Shown here: positions 8,102 to 17,705 of the stretch, piece after piece
Numbering within the stretch: the first letter of the stretch is position 1
Layout of the letters: each line of letters opens with the position of its first letter
Origin: Symbiodinium natans
Lineage: Eukaryota > Sar > Dinophyceae > Suessiales > Symbiodiniaceae
Length of the DNA: 64,000 nt
Assembly (NCBI GenBank): GCA_905221605.1
Contig: CAJNDS010002281.1
Coordinates: forward strand, 43,501 to 107,500
Direction of reading: 5' to 3'
Notes under the pieces: generated by a model
The model's database searches: none
The model's input: the letters and a program-made list of their open reading frames with translations, nothing else
Told to the model about the DNA's origin: nothing
Made by a program: the position numbers and the translations under genes

Positions 8102-10172
8102 TGCACCGGTGATTGAGTACGTTCCCAGTCTGGTGGTGTTTACCCGAAAGCAAGGGACAGGGAGGAGGCGTGCCCGTATCTGTGCATGTGGGAACTTTAT
8201 TTCGTCAACGGCAGCTACAGAATACGAAGGGCCAAGGTCCCTCAGTCGTCACTCGCTGTACGCTCCAGGTTTAGATTCAACTACATTTAGGTGTCAAGTG
8301 AGGCACGCAGCACATATGGTGTGGATCATCGCTGGCTTAGACATCTCCAAAGCTTTTCTGACGGCGCCGATGAATAGGGCGCAAAGAGAAGGGCGTCTGG
8401 TGGTGGTGCAGCCCCCAAGGGCGGCGGTGAAATTGGGTCTTTGCACAAAAGAGGAGCGGTGGATTGTGAGGAAGGCCTTGTACGGTTTGGCCGAAAGTCC
8501 TGCAGCATGGGTGGAGTGGCGAGACCAACGTCTTCAAGGCATGTCTTGGGTGTCAAAAGATGGACAAGCAATGAGCTTTCAGAGGTCCAACGCAGACCCA
8601 AGTCTGTTCCTTATAATGGCGCAAGAGAAGCCGGAAGGTGTAAGCAAGTTGGTGGGGACAATGGGTCTTTACGTGGATGATTTTTTGATGGCTGGGACTA
8701 TGACAGTGCTCCGGGAAGCCTTGGAACAGATCAGGAAGGAGTGGAAAACTTCTGAACCCGAGTTCTGTGGTCCAGGCTGTGGTGATGGATTCCTGAAGTT
8801 TTTGGGTGTCCAAATCTGGTATCGAAATGGCAGCTTCTTTCTCAACCAGGAGGACTTCGTGAGAGATTTGCTGAACCGAAGAGGGTATCAGATTGATGAA
8901 ACTGGAAAAGGTAGTAACCTGCCAATGGTGAAAGAAACTCCAGGTGAAGAAGAGGAGGTGGATATTCCCTCCCTGCGAGCGGCTCAAGGTGCCGTAGGGG
9001 AGTTCCTCTGGGTGGCAATCAAAACTCGACCTGATTTGGCTTTCTGCACAAGCCAGTTGTCTTTGTGGACATCCCGAAGGCCGCGATTTGTGGTTAAAAA
9101 GGCTGAGGAGGTATTTCGATACCTTGCTGCAACTCCAACGTTAGGCCTGACGTTTGGTGCAATCGCAACATGCGAAAAAGAAAGGAATGAGGTGTTGCGT
9201 TATGGGCGAGGCGTCAAGGTGGTGGAGTCTTACGCGGATGCCAGCTTTGCAGCAGGTGAAAATGAAAAGAGCCACTCAGGAGCGGTGGTAGTTTGGGGTG
9301 ATTGTCCGGTGATGTGGGCAACACAGAGACAATCAACCGTGGCGTTAAGTACTGCTGAAGCTGAATTACATGCGTCCATAGAGGGAGCAACGATGATTCA
9401 GTCGTGCACCCCTATAATTGCCGCTTTGGTTGGAACAGGTGAAGAATCGCTGCAAAAGGTGCTGTATACAGATTCGGTTTCGACGTGCTCAATCATTCAA
9501 TATCCTGCTGGTAGCTGGAGAACAAGACACCTGAGAATTCGAGCAGCTGGAGTCAGGTCTCTGGTGGACCGTGGTTACATGGTGATAGCGCATCTTCGTG
9601 GTGAGTATATGATTGCTGATCTGTTGACAAAATTGATGAGTGGACAGGTTTATGCAAAGCAAAAGGCACTTTGGGGTCTCCAACTGTTAGTGCAAGGAAC
9701 TGACTTGAAAAGGGCCTCTCTTGCAATGGCGGTCATGATGGTGGCTGCATCCCTGCAAGGGATGGCAACAGGTGGAGAAGAAGTGTCAGCTGCTGGTTTC
9801 TTTTGCTCAGAAGAAGGGGTGTGCCAGGTAGCCAATACATCTACGGTTATGGTTCTGGCTCAAGGTATTGAAATGGTTATCAACAATTCAGACCTTGTTG
9901 CGTATTTGGTGGCAGCAATCATAATCTGGGAATTGACATGGTGCCTCTTTCGGCGGCTGTACAAATGGCTGTGGATCAAGAAAGTGGTGGTTATTCCTGC
10001 GAGTGCCACTTTGTATACAACAGTGGGTGGGAACTGTATGCACGCAAGCAGTGACTGTGATGTTCTGCGATATTCACAGCCCAGGGCTAAGACGCTTTGT
10101 AAGCATTGCCTCAAGGATGGCTGGGTGGTGAATGCTGAGTTCCTTGGTGAGGAACGGGCCGCTGGAACGTAA
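8043..10172 (+). CDS. Copia reverse transcriptase-RNase H with hydrophobic C-terminal tail
   Basis: About 709 residues, opening at a TTG with no nearby ATG, because it is the downstream part of the polyprotein. Reverse transcriptase (RVT_2 type) motifs are GLDISKAF (Asp100), RKALYGLAESPAAW and LYVDDFLMAG (Asp212 and Asp213 of the YVDD box). RNase H motifs follow: ADASFA (Asp399), STAEAELHA, YTDS, RTRHLRIRA and DLLTK. These copy RNA into DNA and degrade the template. After RNase H there are two hydrophobic stretches, the second near residues 620-640, and then a Cys/His tail with GNCMHASSDC and CKHC. That tail is not part of a standard Copia polyprotein. It resembles a membrane segment plus a small zinc module, but I cannot assign a role. 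The catalytic residues look intact, so the enzyme part may be recent. Confidence 0.9.
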   Translation: MEVVEPTTQEKLDKLAEEPNAPVIEYVPSLVVFTRKQGTGRRRARICACGNFISSTAATEYEGPRSLSRHSLYAPGLDSTTFRCQVRHAAHMVWIIAGLDISKAFLTAPMNRAQREGRLVVVQPPRAAVKLGLCTKEERWIVRKALYGLAESPAAWVEWRDQRLQGMSWVSKDGQAMSFQRSNADPSLFLIMAQEKPEGVSKLVGTMGLYVDDFLMAGTMTVLREALEQIRKEWKTSEPEFCGPGCGDGFLKFLGVQIWYRNGSFFLNQEDFVRDLLNRRGYQIDETGKGSNLPMVKETPGEEEEVDIPSLRAAQGAVGEFLWVAIKTRPDLAFCTSQLSLWTSRRPRFVVKKAEEVFRYLAATPTLGLTFGAIATCEKERNEVLRYGRGVKVVESYADASFAAGENEKSHSGAVVVWGDCPVMWATQRQSTVALSTAEAELHASIEGATMIQSCTPIIAALVGTGEESLQKVLYTDSVSTCSIIQYPAGSWRTRHLRIRAAGVRSLVDRGYMVIAHLRGEYMIADLLTKLMSGQVYAKQKALWGLQLLVQGTDLKRASLAMAVMMVAASLQGMATGGEEVSAAGFFCSEEGVCQVANTSTVMVLAQGIEMVINNSDLVAYLVAAIIIWELTWCLFRRLYKWLWIKKVVVIPASATLYTTVGGNCMHASSDCDVLRYSQPRAKTLCKHCLKDGWVVNAEFLGEERAAGT

Positions 10173-10580
10173 ACTTTTTCAAGTTCGAGGTGAAGAAATC
10201 CTCAATGGTAAGGGATTCGGCCAATGAGCTGAAGGGTCGTCCTGGAAGACGTAAAACCATAATGTGCATTTCAAGCAGCTGGCTGCTGCCTAAACGGTGG
10301 TTTTTGGCCCAGGATCTGCACCTCCAACGTGTCCTAGGAAATCCTAGGACAGGGGGAGTGCGGAGCTGCTGCTGGTATTGTAGAAAAGAGTTAGTGTTGG
10401 GAGTTGAAAGGGTTAACAAACCCGGAAATCATGGGATTCCTCGACCAGGGGGCCGTCGAGGCTGGATTCCTGGACTAGGGGGCCGGGCCGTTAAGGGCGT
10501 CCAGGCAGGCTGGTTGCTCAATTTTGGGGCCGTTGCGAGGGCCCAATCACTCCCGTGCGCCTCCTCAGGGCCTGAGGTCC
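10173..10580. other. 3' flank of the Copia element
   Basis: No open frame with recognisable content. A purine-rich stretch AGGACAGGGGGAG at about 10345-10357 could be a polypurine tract, with a TG start of a 3' LTR just after it, but no partner sequence was found near 600-1075. Two related stretches beginning GGATTCCT, at about 10435 and 10465, each lead into GGGGGCCG. Confidence 0.35.
10331..10350. repeat. 20-bp palindrome
   Basis: Arms GTCCTAGGA and TCCTAGGAC are separated by two A. The arms are perfectly complementary. It sits about 160 bp after the Copia stop codon, directly before the purine-rich tract. It could be a chance hairpin or an element-end signal. Confidence 0.8.
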
Positions 10581-10587
10581 TTGCAGA

Positions 10588-10900
10588 CGTTCAGGATTTA
10601 ATGTTCAGGGCGGCCGAACAGGGCAAGAAGCCTCGGCCCAAACAGGGTCGAGACGCTTTCTGAACCTCAATAATGCTTTCGAGCCTCAAGAGGGCTGGGC
10701 GATGGCAGATTGAAACGCGTGGGCCTCTAAGGCAGAGGGGCCGAAGCGTTTAGGATTTAGTGTTTAGGGCGGTCCAAACAGGTCCTTGGCCCGAGCAGGG
10801 TCGAGGTTACCACCAAGCGTTTTTCAAACCTCAATACATGCTTTCGAGCCTTAACTGGGCTGGGCGATGACGACTTGAAATGCGTCTTGGGTTGAGGTGA
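10588..10900. repeat. Diverged tandem repeat, two units of about 160 bp
   Basis: The sequence around 10591 (TCAGGATTTAATGTTCAGGG) recurs around 10751 (TAGGATTTAGTGTTTAGGGC). Both copies continue through a CAGGGTCGAG segment and a CTTTCGAGCC...GGGCTGGGCGATG segment. The second copy contains TTTAGGG, so the unit looks subtelomere-like. Confidence 0.65.
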
Positions 10901-11032
10901 AAGCCCCCTCGAGGGGGGTTGGGGGGGTAAACCCTAAACCCTAAGAATGGTTTGGGTGGCCGGGGCGGGTGTACGGCAACGCAAGCCCGCGGCCCGGGGT
11001 GCTTTACACCCGAGCGCGCGACCTTGCATGCA

Positions 11033-11130
11033 CACCCTAAACCCTAAACCCTAAACCCTAAACCCTAAACAACCCTAACCCTAAACCCTAAACCCTAAAC
11101 CCTAAACCCTAAACCCTAAACCCTAAACCC
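11033..11130. repeat. Interstitial telomere-type array (CCCTAAA)n
   Basis: About 13 heptamers of CCCTAAA, with one interruption (AACAACCCTAACCCT) near 11070-11085. The complement TTTAGGG is the plant/alveolate-type telomere repeat. Non-repeat DNA and genes lie on both sides, so this is an internal tract, not a chromosome end in this assembly. A single extra unit lies near 10931. Confidence 0.9.
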
Positions 11131-11170
11131 TCTCTACCATATAAATATTTATATATTTATATTTATATTT

Positions 11171-11202
<32 letters not shown>

Positions 11203-11203
11203 T
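11131..11203. repeat. AT-rich stretch with (AT)n microsatellite
   Basis: TATAAATATTTATA-type sequence followed by TACATACATACA and about ten AT units ending near 11202. It is far more AT-rich than its surroundings and directly follows the telomere-type array. Confidence 0.85.
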
Positions 11204-11399
11204 GTACCCCCCCAAGATCCACCCTTTTTCCTCCCTCTGTTGATAAGTTGTTGCTGTGTTGTTGATGTGCTACTTTACTTTTTCGTGTTTTAATATCCAA
11301 ACACATGATGATAAACGACACACAACACCATTACCTTAATTTACTTGACCCAGGCCCCGCGAATTTAAATTGTATTTAAAAAATTTAAATTAATTTGAA

Positions 11400-11560
11400 C
11401 ACGACCCGCAGAGGGGTACATGGGGGCCGCAGGGTGAAATGTGAAACGTGGGGGCCCACAGAGGGGTGTGGGGCCCGCAGAGGGCGTGAAATGTAAAACG
11501 TGGAGGCCCGCAGGAGGCGTGAAATGTGAAACGTCGGAGCGCAGGGAACGTGAAACGTGA
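11400..11560. repeat. Short tandem repeats with GTGAAATGTGAAACGTGG and GCCCGCAGAGGG motifs
   Basis: Four to five imperfect units of about 30-45 bp combine GGGGCCCGCAGAGGG with GTGAAATGTGAAACGTGG. The open frame on the minus strand here simply translates the repeat and is not proposed as a gene. Confidence 0.65.
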
Positions 11561-12192
11561 AAAAAACGTGGTTTGAAAGGGCAGTGTTGGGCCTTCAGGG
11601 TTTCTGGTAAGGCTTGTAGAAGGGGCAGTAAAGGGCCTTTCAGGTCTAAGAGTCTTGGTGGGGGCAGTGAAGGCCATAAGGGGTGTAAAAGGGTTTAGAA
11701 GGGTAGAGTTTCACATTTTACAGCAGGAAAAAAGTGACTTTTGGCCAAGGTAAAGGCTTGCGAATTTTGGGGTTCAGGCCGGAAAAAGCGGGCCGCAACT
11801 TGTGACTTGTAGGAGTTGGGCCGGGAATTAAAGTGTAACTTTTCAGAAGCCGGAGCGGGAAAATGGAAGTGTAATTTTTTGGGGTCCTGACCAGGCCTCA
11901 AAAAAGTTACAAGTCTTTTAGGTTCGATCCCAAAAAACACGCTTTATTTTTCCGTTCCTAAAAGTTAACGGTCCGTTGTTGCAAAAAGTCTTCGTGTGGG
12001 CTGGGCGCCAAAGCCGCTTAATCTATTAAACGCACGGACAGCCATGCTTCTAGTGGAGAAAGTGCAGGTTTGTAAAGCAAAGAATCTTAACAGTGAGAAC
12101 TCGTGTTACATCCCTTAAGAAAAGAGAACTTGTGGCTGTGCACTTCCAACTACAGCCAGCTGTTGGCTTACTGCAAGCAGGATTCCAGCAGT
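11561..12192. other. Low-information stretch, weak internal repetition
   Basis: Motifs such as AAAAGTTACAAGT and GGCCGGGAATTAAAGTGTAA recur loosely between 11700 and 11950. A GGTTCGATCCC near 11918 looks like a tRNA T-arm but lacks a partner structure. No gene is supported. Confidence 0.4.
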
Positions 12193-13481
12193 ACTGTGGA
12201 GGTCACTTCGGCTTCCCTACCTTTTGGAGTCCTCTTTTTGTGTCTCCAAATCCACACACCTTTTACCACCCACACACTTCCACACTTGAACAGCCAGCAG
12301 AACCCAGCCGACATACACGCAAACGCACACCACCCTCCAAAGCCACTTTGCACCCACATAATGACACACACCACACTCCATGACACACTGCCAAAACGCC
12401 GAAACTACAACACACCCATTCACATGAAAAAAACAAGGTAAACACACACAGACACTTGCAAGGTCATTGTTTTTTGATTTGGTGTTACTTCTGAGACTCC
12501 ATGCGTCACCACCCTTTTCCCACACACTGAAACTTTCCTTGCACACTGAAGCCAAAGACATGCACCCGCAAACCAACCCACTTTGCAACCACAAATGCTC
12601 ACACACACACACACATCTACAACACTCTTGCACATGCACACACACAGAAAAACAGCCAAAACCACAAAATGCACATTCTTATGGATCTCTTAAGTTCCGA
12701 TTGCAATTTTTTTCAGGTTCATCAACAGCTTACCGGGCTGACAGCACTTACCAAAACACTTGCTGAACGATCTGTTTGTGTTTTGGTTTAGGGCGGTTTC
12801 TCGAAACTCTCTCTTTCTGAAGCTTGCAACTCAACCGAGAGATCATTCCGACAAACAAAGAAAACATTGAGCAAAAAGCAAGAGAAAAAAATTCTGTTCA
12901 GACGGGCAAGGCAATTTGAACTGAACAAAAAAAGTGTTGCTGTGCATGAATCTGCTGCTGAATCTGAAGAAAGTTGTCTAAGTTTCATGACTCTGGCTTC
13001 TTTCCAGTGTTTTCTTGATTTCTCCAAAGTTAAAAAAGAAAAACCAATGTTTTTGCAGTTCTTGCAAACATTGGAAAAAAAAAAACAATCACACTGACCT
13101 CTCCTCATTCATGGCCAGAACGACTTGAGAGTCGCCCAGCCTTATTTCCATTCCATTATTTAAGGCACACTGAAATTTGACAGAAGATTGAGCAGAAGAA
13201 ACTCTGCTTTCTTTCAGGCTGGGTGCCCTTAATTCTTTGTCTTTCGTTTTTGGTTGCACGTTGCAATTCTTCCCTGGATTCAGCACCATTCAACGAATTT
13301 TCAAAATTTCTGAGGTGTCCGAAAATGTTGAAAAAACCCTCAAAATCAACACTTGATCAGTCAAATTTGTTGAATTTACTCTGGTGTTTCGCTCGCTTCG
13401 CTCGCACTTATTCACATTCTGGAAATACACTTTGCAATTTTCGAGTGGTTTGGCTTGGGCATCGCGCGCAGCCTTAACGAA
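12193..13481. repeat. Segmental duplication, copy A
   Basis: From ACTGTGGAGGTCACTTCGG at 12193 to CAGCCTTAACGAAT at about 13481 this copy matches 14231-15857 almost base for base over most of its length. It includes CA-rich stretches (12601-12620) and a run of A at about 13074-13084. It has about 82 bp (about 13022-13103) absent from copy B and lacks about 420 bp found in B. No motif of a known transposon was seen. Open frames on both strands are compositional. Confidence 0.85.
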
Positions 13482-14230
13482 TCAACACCACGGTTGAACT
13501 CGTCTCGTCCTGCAGTTGATTTCTGTCCAAACGGCACTGTCAGAGGCTTTTAAAAACACTTGTTTCAAAGCATTGAACTTTTCCAAGCTGCAGTTTTCAC
13601 CGATGTTGACTCTGCACCCTCCTCTTCTGCCTTCAGGCCTTGCACCAAAACCTGGAGAATCTGAAACCCAAGATGAGGGGCAGCAAAATTGATCGAAAAG
13701 GTAGGGAAGCTCCAGTGATCTCCACAGTTAGAGAAAGTTCCGGTGCCAAACAAGTTCACACTTTGCCGTCTTGCTGCCTGCTGCTCTAATTTTGGGGGAA
13801 GACTGACACAAGACTTAGACTGGAACCGACTGAGAGGCTTATTTGTTTTACTCGCAACGAGGAGCTGTGAAAGCCAGATCTGGCTTCCCGTGTGTGAAAA
13901 CAACGCCGCAACTGGGCCCAAAAATGGCTCCTAAACTTGGGTTCCAATTTGAGGCTCCAACCTGGGTGGCCTTGTATGTTCACACAGGAAATCCAAAATC
14001 TAGGGCCCGTTTTCGGTGCCCAGAATTGAGCTGCTTTTGGAACCCATTTGAGTTCAATAATAATTGAAAATCAACTCACAGACAAACAAGATTGTTTCTA
14101 TTCGATACTGTTTGCATCAACACTTAAGAAAACAAAAACGCCGTCGATACGCGTGTTCTTGGCTAAACTTGTCTTTAGCTGGCATTCAAGACAAAGCACT
14201 CTTGCATTGTTCGCGTGCGATCTTTTTCGC
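13482..14230. other. Spacer between the duplicated copies; no gene recognised
   Basis: Short open frames on both strands, none with a motif. Nothing here is shared with the flanking duplicates as far as can be seen by eye. Confidence 0.4.
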
Positions 14231-15857
14231 ACTGTGGAGGTCACTTCGGCTTCCCTACCTTTTGGAGTCCTCTTTTTGTGTCTCCAAATCCACACACCTT
14301 TTACCACCCACACACTTCCACACTTGAACAGCCAGCAGAACCCAGCCGACATACACGCAAACGCACACCACCCGCCAAAGCCACTTTGCACCCACATAAT
14401 GACACACACCACACTCCATGACACACTGCCAAAACGCCGAAACTACAACACACCCATTCACATGAAAAAAAACAAGGTAAACACACACAGACACTTGCAA
14501 GGTCATTGTTTTTTTGATTTGGTGTTGCTTCTGAGACTCCATGCGTCACCACCCTTTTCCCACACACTGAAACTTTCCTTGCACACTGAAGCCAAAGACA
14601 TGCACCCGCAAACCAACCCACTTTGCAACCACAAATGCTCACACACACACACACACATCTCAACACTCTTGCACATGCACACACAGAAAAACAGCCAAAA
14701 CCACAAAATGCACATTCTTATGGATCTCTTAAGGTCCGATTGCAATTTTTTTCAGGTTCATCAACAGCTTACCGGGCTGACAGCACTTACCAAAACACTT
14801 GCTGAACGATCTGTTTGTGTTTTGGTTTAGGGCGGTTTCTCGAAACTCTCTCTTTCTGAAGCTTGCAACTCAACCGAGAGATCATTCCGACAAACAAAGA
14901 AAACATTGAGCAAAAAGCAAGAGAAAAAATTCTGTTCAGACGGACAAGGCAATTTGAACTGAACAAAAAAAGTGTTGCTGTGCATGAATCTGCTGCTAAA
15001 TCTGAAGAAAGTTGTCCAAGTTTCATGACTCTGGCTTCTTTCCAGTGTTTTCTTGATTTCTTCATGGCCAGAACGAATTGAGAGTCGCCCAGCCTTATTT
15101 CCATTCCATTATTTAAGGCACACTAAAATTTGACAGAAGATTGAGCAGAAGAAACTCTGCTTTCTTTCAGGCTGGGTGCTCTTAATTCTTTGTCTTTCGT
15201 TTTTGGTTGCACGTTGCAATTCTTCTCTGGATTCAGCACCATTCAACAAATTTTCAAAATTTCTGAGGTGTCCGAAAAATGTTGAAAAAACCTCAAAATC
15301 AACACTTGATCAGTCAAATTTGTTGAATTTGCCAGTTGTAAATGCTTTTAGTGGATCAGTAGCTTCTAGGCGGGAAGATCCACAAGTGCATCAATATTAA
15401 GTCACATCCTCTAACTCATCAGCACACCCGGAAGGAACTCCATACCACCTAACTTCTTCCGCGCTCTAAATTCACCACCTGGCACAACACGCACCTGACA
15501 TGGAAACGGTATGACAAAGCGTAAGAGTCACAGAGTTGGAAAAAATCAGAAAGGCTTCTTCGTTCTTGCTGAAAGTGGATTAAAGCTGCTTGTTTTGCAG
15601 ATTATCCACCTTGCGCTTCAATAACACAGAACCATCATTGTTTTGCCTAAGACTCTGTCTTTGTTCTGCTTGCACAATGGAAAACCACCAGTTGACAAAT
15701 TTTCTTCATTTCCTTAAAGGACCCACCTTTAAGTTCTTTATCGATTGTTGCAGCAGACACTGTTTCGCTCGCTTCGCTCGCACTTATTCACATTCTGGAA
15801 ATACACTTTGCAATTTTCGAGTGGTTTGGCTTGGGCGTCGCGCGCAGCCTTAACGAA
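14231..15857. repeat. Segmental duplication, copy B
   Basis: This is a near-identical second copy of 12193-13481, offset by about 2,038 bp at its start. Relative to copy A it lacks about 82 bp after TTCTTGATTTC (near 15060) and carries about 420 extra bases between about 15331 and 15760, after which the shared CGCTCGCTTCGCTCGCAC segment resumes. Few single-base differences suggest a recent event. Confidence 0.85.
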
Positions 15858-16460
15858 TACAATGAATAGAAAACAACAAGAGAGAGCGGCAAAAACAATG
15901 TAGAAAAAAGTCAAGACCGTTTTCCTGAAAATGAGTTTAGGAAACACCCTAAAAGGCGGCACTGGTTAAGGGTGGGACCTGGGCGTGGGTGGGCAAAGGA
16001 AAATGGTGCGGCCGACACAAGGCCCCATTCTCAAAAGCTACGTGTGTTCCGAGGCCGAAACAACTCGCATCGAAACTGCCCAGGCGGCAAAATAATTGTT
16101 GCTGTCCCTCTCGCAAACCCTACACCCTACACTCTAATTCCCACTCAGTCCTGCTCAGGCCGTACCCGCCCTTTTCTAGGGTGCCTGGACCCAGAACTTC
16201 ACCCGACAGCCATTAGCACCCTATGCAAGGTTAAAGAGTTATGTTGAGCGTGACCCAGTGCCGGTGCAGCACCCCGCTTGGGGTGCCCCGCCTCCCTTAT
16301 CCGATTCTCAAGTATTATTCAAAAACTGTTTTGGCCTTCCAGCCGGACCCTGCCAGAGCGTCACGCAGGCGACTGCTCAGTTCCACTAACCAGCCGTGGG
16401 TTGGTTGTTCGACTTAGGGTTTTCAGGTTTCGGGTTGTTTTTTTTAGGGTTTACGGTTTT
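15858..16460. other. Intergenic; no gene recognised
   Basis: It contains CCTACACCCTACACTCTAA near 16118 and TTAGGGTTT-like sequence near 16415-16455, both degenerate telomere-like. Open frames are short and without motifs. Confidence 0.4.
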
Positions 16461-16658
16461 GGGGTGTTGTTCCGACAAATGGAAACACCCCATCGCTGGA
16501 ATGACTCAGATGTGGAATGACCACAGTTCTGGATTTGCACCGTGGTGGAAACCAAGATTTAATATTGTTGTGAATGGAAATTTCTCAAAGATTCGGTTGG
16601 AAACTGGACAACACTGGAACCTGGTTGAATCCAGTCAGAAAGCGACCCTTGAAAGCGT
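16461..16658. repeat. About 200-bp direct repeat with terminal hairpin, copy 1
   Basis: It begins with GGGGTGTTGTTCC, a short loop and GGAAACACCCC (16461-16491), which can pair as a hairpin with a small bulge. The following 170 bp are repeated at 17439-17607 with only a few differences. It could be a transposon end or a small non-autonomous element linked to the transposase gene downstream. Confidence 0.8.
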
Positions 16659-16904
16659 GTTGGAACACCTTTCTTTTCAAGTTGTTTCCTGTCATGCTCC
16701 AGTTGTGCCTCAAATTCTGTTGTTAAGTTTCTGTCGCTGTCTTTCAAATCTCAAACTGTGCCTTCACTTGACTTGGTCAAGGCCGAGTTCTGTTCCGCCT
16801 GCTCCACAGACGCGGGTTAAAATTTGTTTCTCCACGGTAAGACTGGGTTAAGCCCTCTGGGTGAAATTGGGTGGAATCTGGGTTGTGTTTTTGAGTGTTT
16901 TTGC

Positions 16905-17405
16905 AACATGAAGTCGAGCAGTCGAGAAGAGGACTGTTGGAGTCAGAAAAAAGAGAGAGCAGCTTGGGGAAACAAGGGTTGCGAAAAGAAAGCAAGCCGT
17001 CACCATTCTGGCAACCGCGAGAGCGATCGAGGGCTCAAAGGGTGCTCTTGGGGCAGCGAAATTATCAAGAAGGCGAGCAGCAAGACGATGGAGTTGAGCC
17101 AGCAGTCGAGAAGAGGGTCAATGGAATCAAAAGAAAACAAGAGAAGCTTAAAGAGAGGCAAGAATTTGCCAAAACGAAAGGCAACTGGCACCGTTCCGAC
17201 AGCAAGCAGGAGTTGGTGATGGAGGAGGGAAGCTGGAGGGCTCAGGGAAGAACATCTAACTGTCGACTGAAGGGGCTCAGAGGTGCTATTGGAGCAAGTC
17301 GAAGTCGAAGACGATGGAGCCGAGCAGCAGCCGAGAAGAAGGGCCAATGAAATCAGAAAATGAACGAGAGACGCTTAGGGCGAAGCTCAAAGAGGCAAGA
17401 AATGC
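16905..17405 (+). repeat. Diverged tandem segments with Lys/Glu-rich open frames
   Basis: Related stretches lie near 16909, 17085 and 17310, sharing GAAGACGATGGAG / CAGTCGAGAAGAGG / AAGCTTAAAGAGAGGCAAGAA-like sequence. Overlapping plus-strand frames of 131 and 151 residues translate to charged, coiled-coil-like sequence such as QEKLKERQEFAKTK. They may be decayed coding DNA of the mobile element that includes the transposase. I do not claim a gene. Confidence 0.4.
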
Positions 17406-17407
17406 CT

Positions 17408-17607
17408 GGGGTGTTGTTCCGACAAATGGAAACACCCCATCGCTGGAATGACTCAGATGTGGAATGACCACAGTTCTGGATCTGCACCGTGGTGGAAACC
17501 AAGATTTAATATTGTTGTGAATGGAAATTTCTCAAAGATTCGGTTGGAAACTGGACAACACTGGAACCTGGTTGAATCCAGTCAAGAAAGCGACCCTTGA
17601 AAGCTTG
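17408..17607. repeat. About 200-bp direct repeat with terminal hairpin, copy 2
   Basis: Second copy of 16461-16658, starting with the same hairpin (17408-17438). The repeat ends about 100 bp before the transposase ATG, so the two copies bracket the Lys/Glu-rich repeated segment. Confidence 0.8.
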
Positions 17608-17705
17608 TTGGACTTGCAGAGGGAACTGATACGTGTCACTCGGCTCAAAGTCTTTTTGAAAGTTCGGGGGCTTCGCATCCAGACTTCCAGCATCTTCCAC
17701 GTGCC

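Larger units (their letters stand above)
1076..10172 (+). mobile_element. Ty1/Copia LTR-type retroelement, frameshifted, LTRs not identified
   Basis: Gag-like zinc motifs, protease, integrase, reverse transcriptase and RNase H follow each other in the Copia order, with integrase before reverse transcriptase, on one strand across about 9.1 kb. Coding is split over three frames: 1076-1435 (frame 2), 1435-7746 (frame 1), a bridging piece to about 8041 (frame 2) and 8043-10172 (frame 3). Domain content is nearly complete, so damage looks limited to small indels. At least three junctions need a frame change: a TGATG stop/start overlap at 1433-1437, two close shifts near 7626-7643, and one near 8035-8043. 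These may be mutations, assembly errors or, for the first, reinitiation. No matching LTRs or target-site duplication were found by eye. Two extra segments, methyltransferase-like and 2OG-oxygenase-like, make it longer than the usual Copia polyprotein of about 1,300-1,500 residues. Confidence 0.9.

Noticed and set aside
11890-11945. Possible tRNA (GGTTCGATCCC resembles a T-arm)
   Set aside because: No matching acceptor stem, D-arm or anticodon stem could be laid out around it.
12217-12674. Cys/Val-rich minus-strand frames in the duplicated segment
   Set aside because: Antisense of CA-rich microsatellite-like DNA; the same frames recur in copy B with different breaks.
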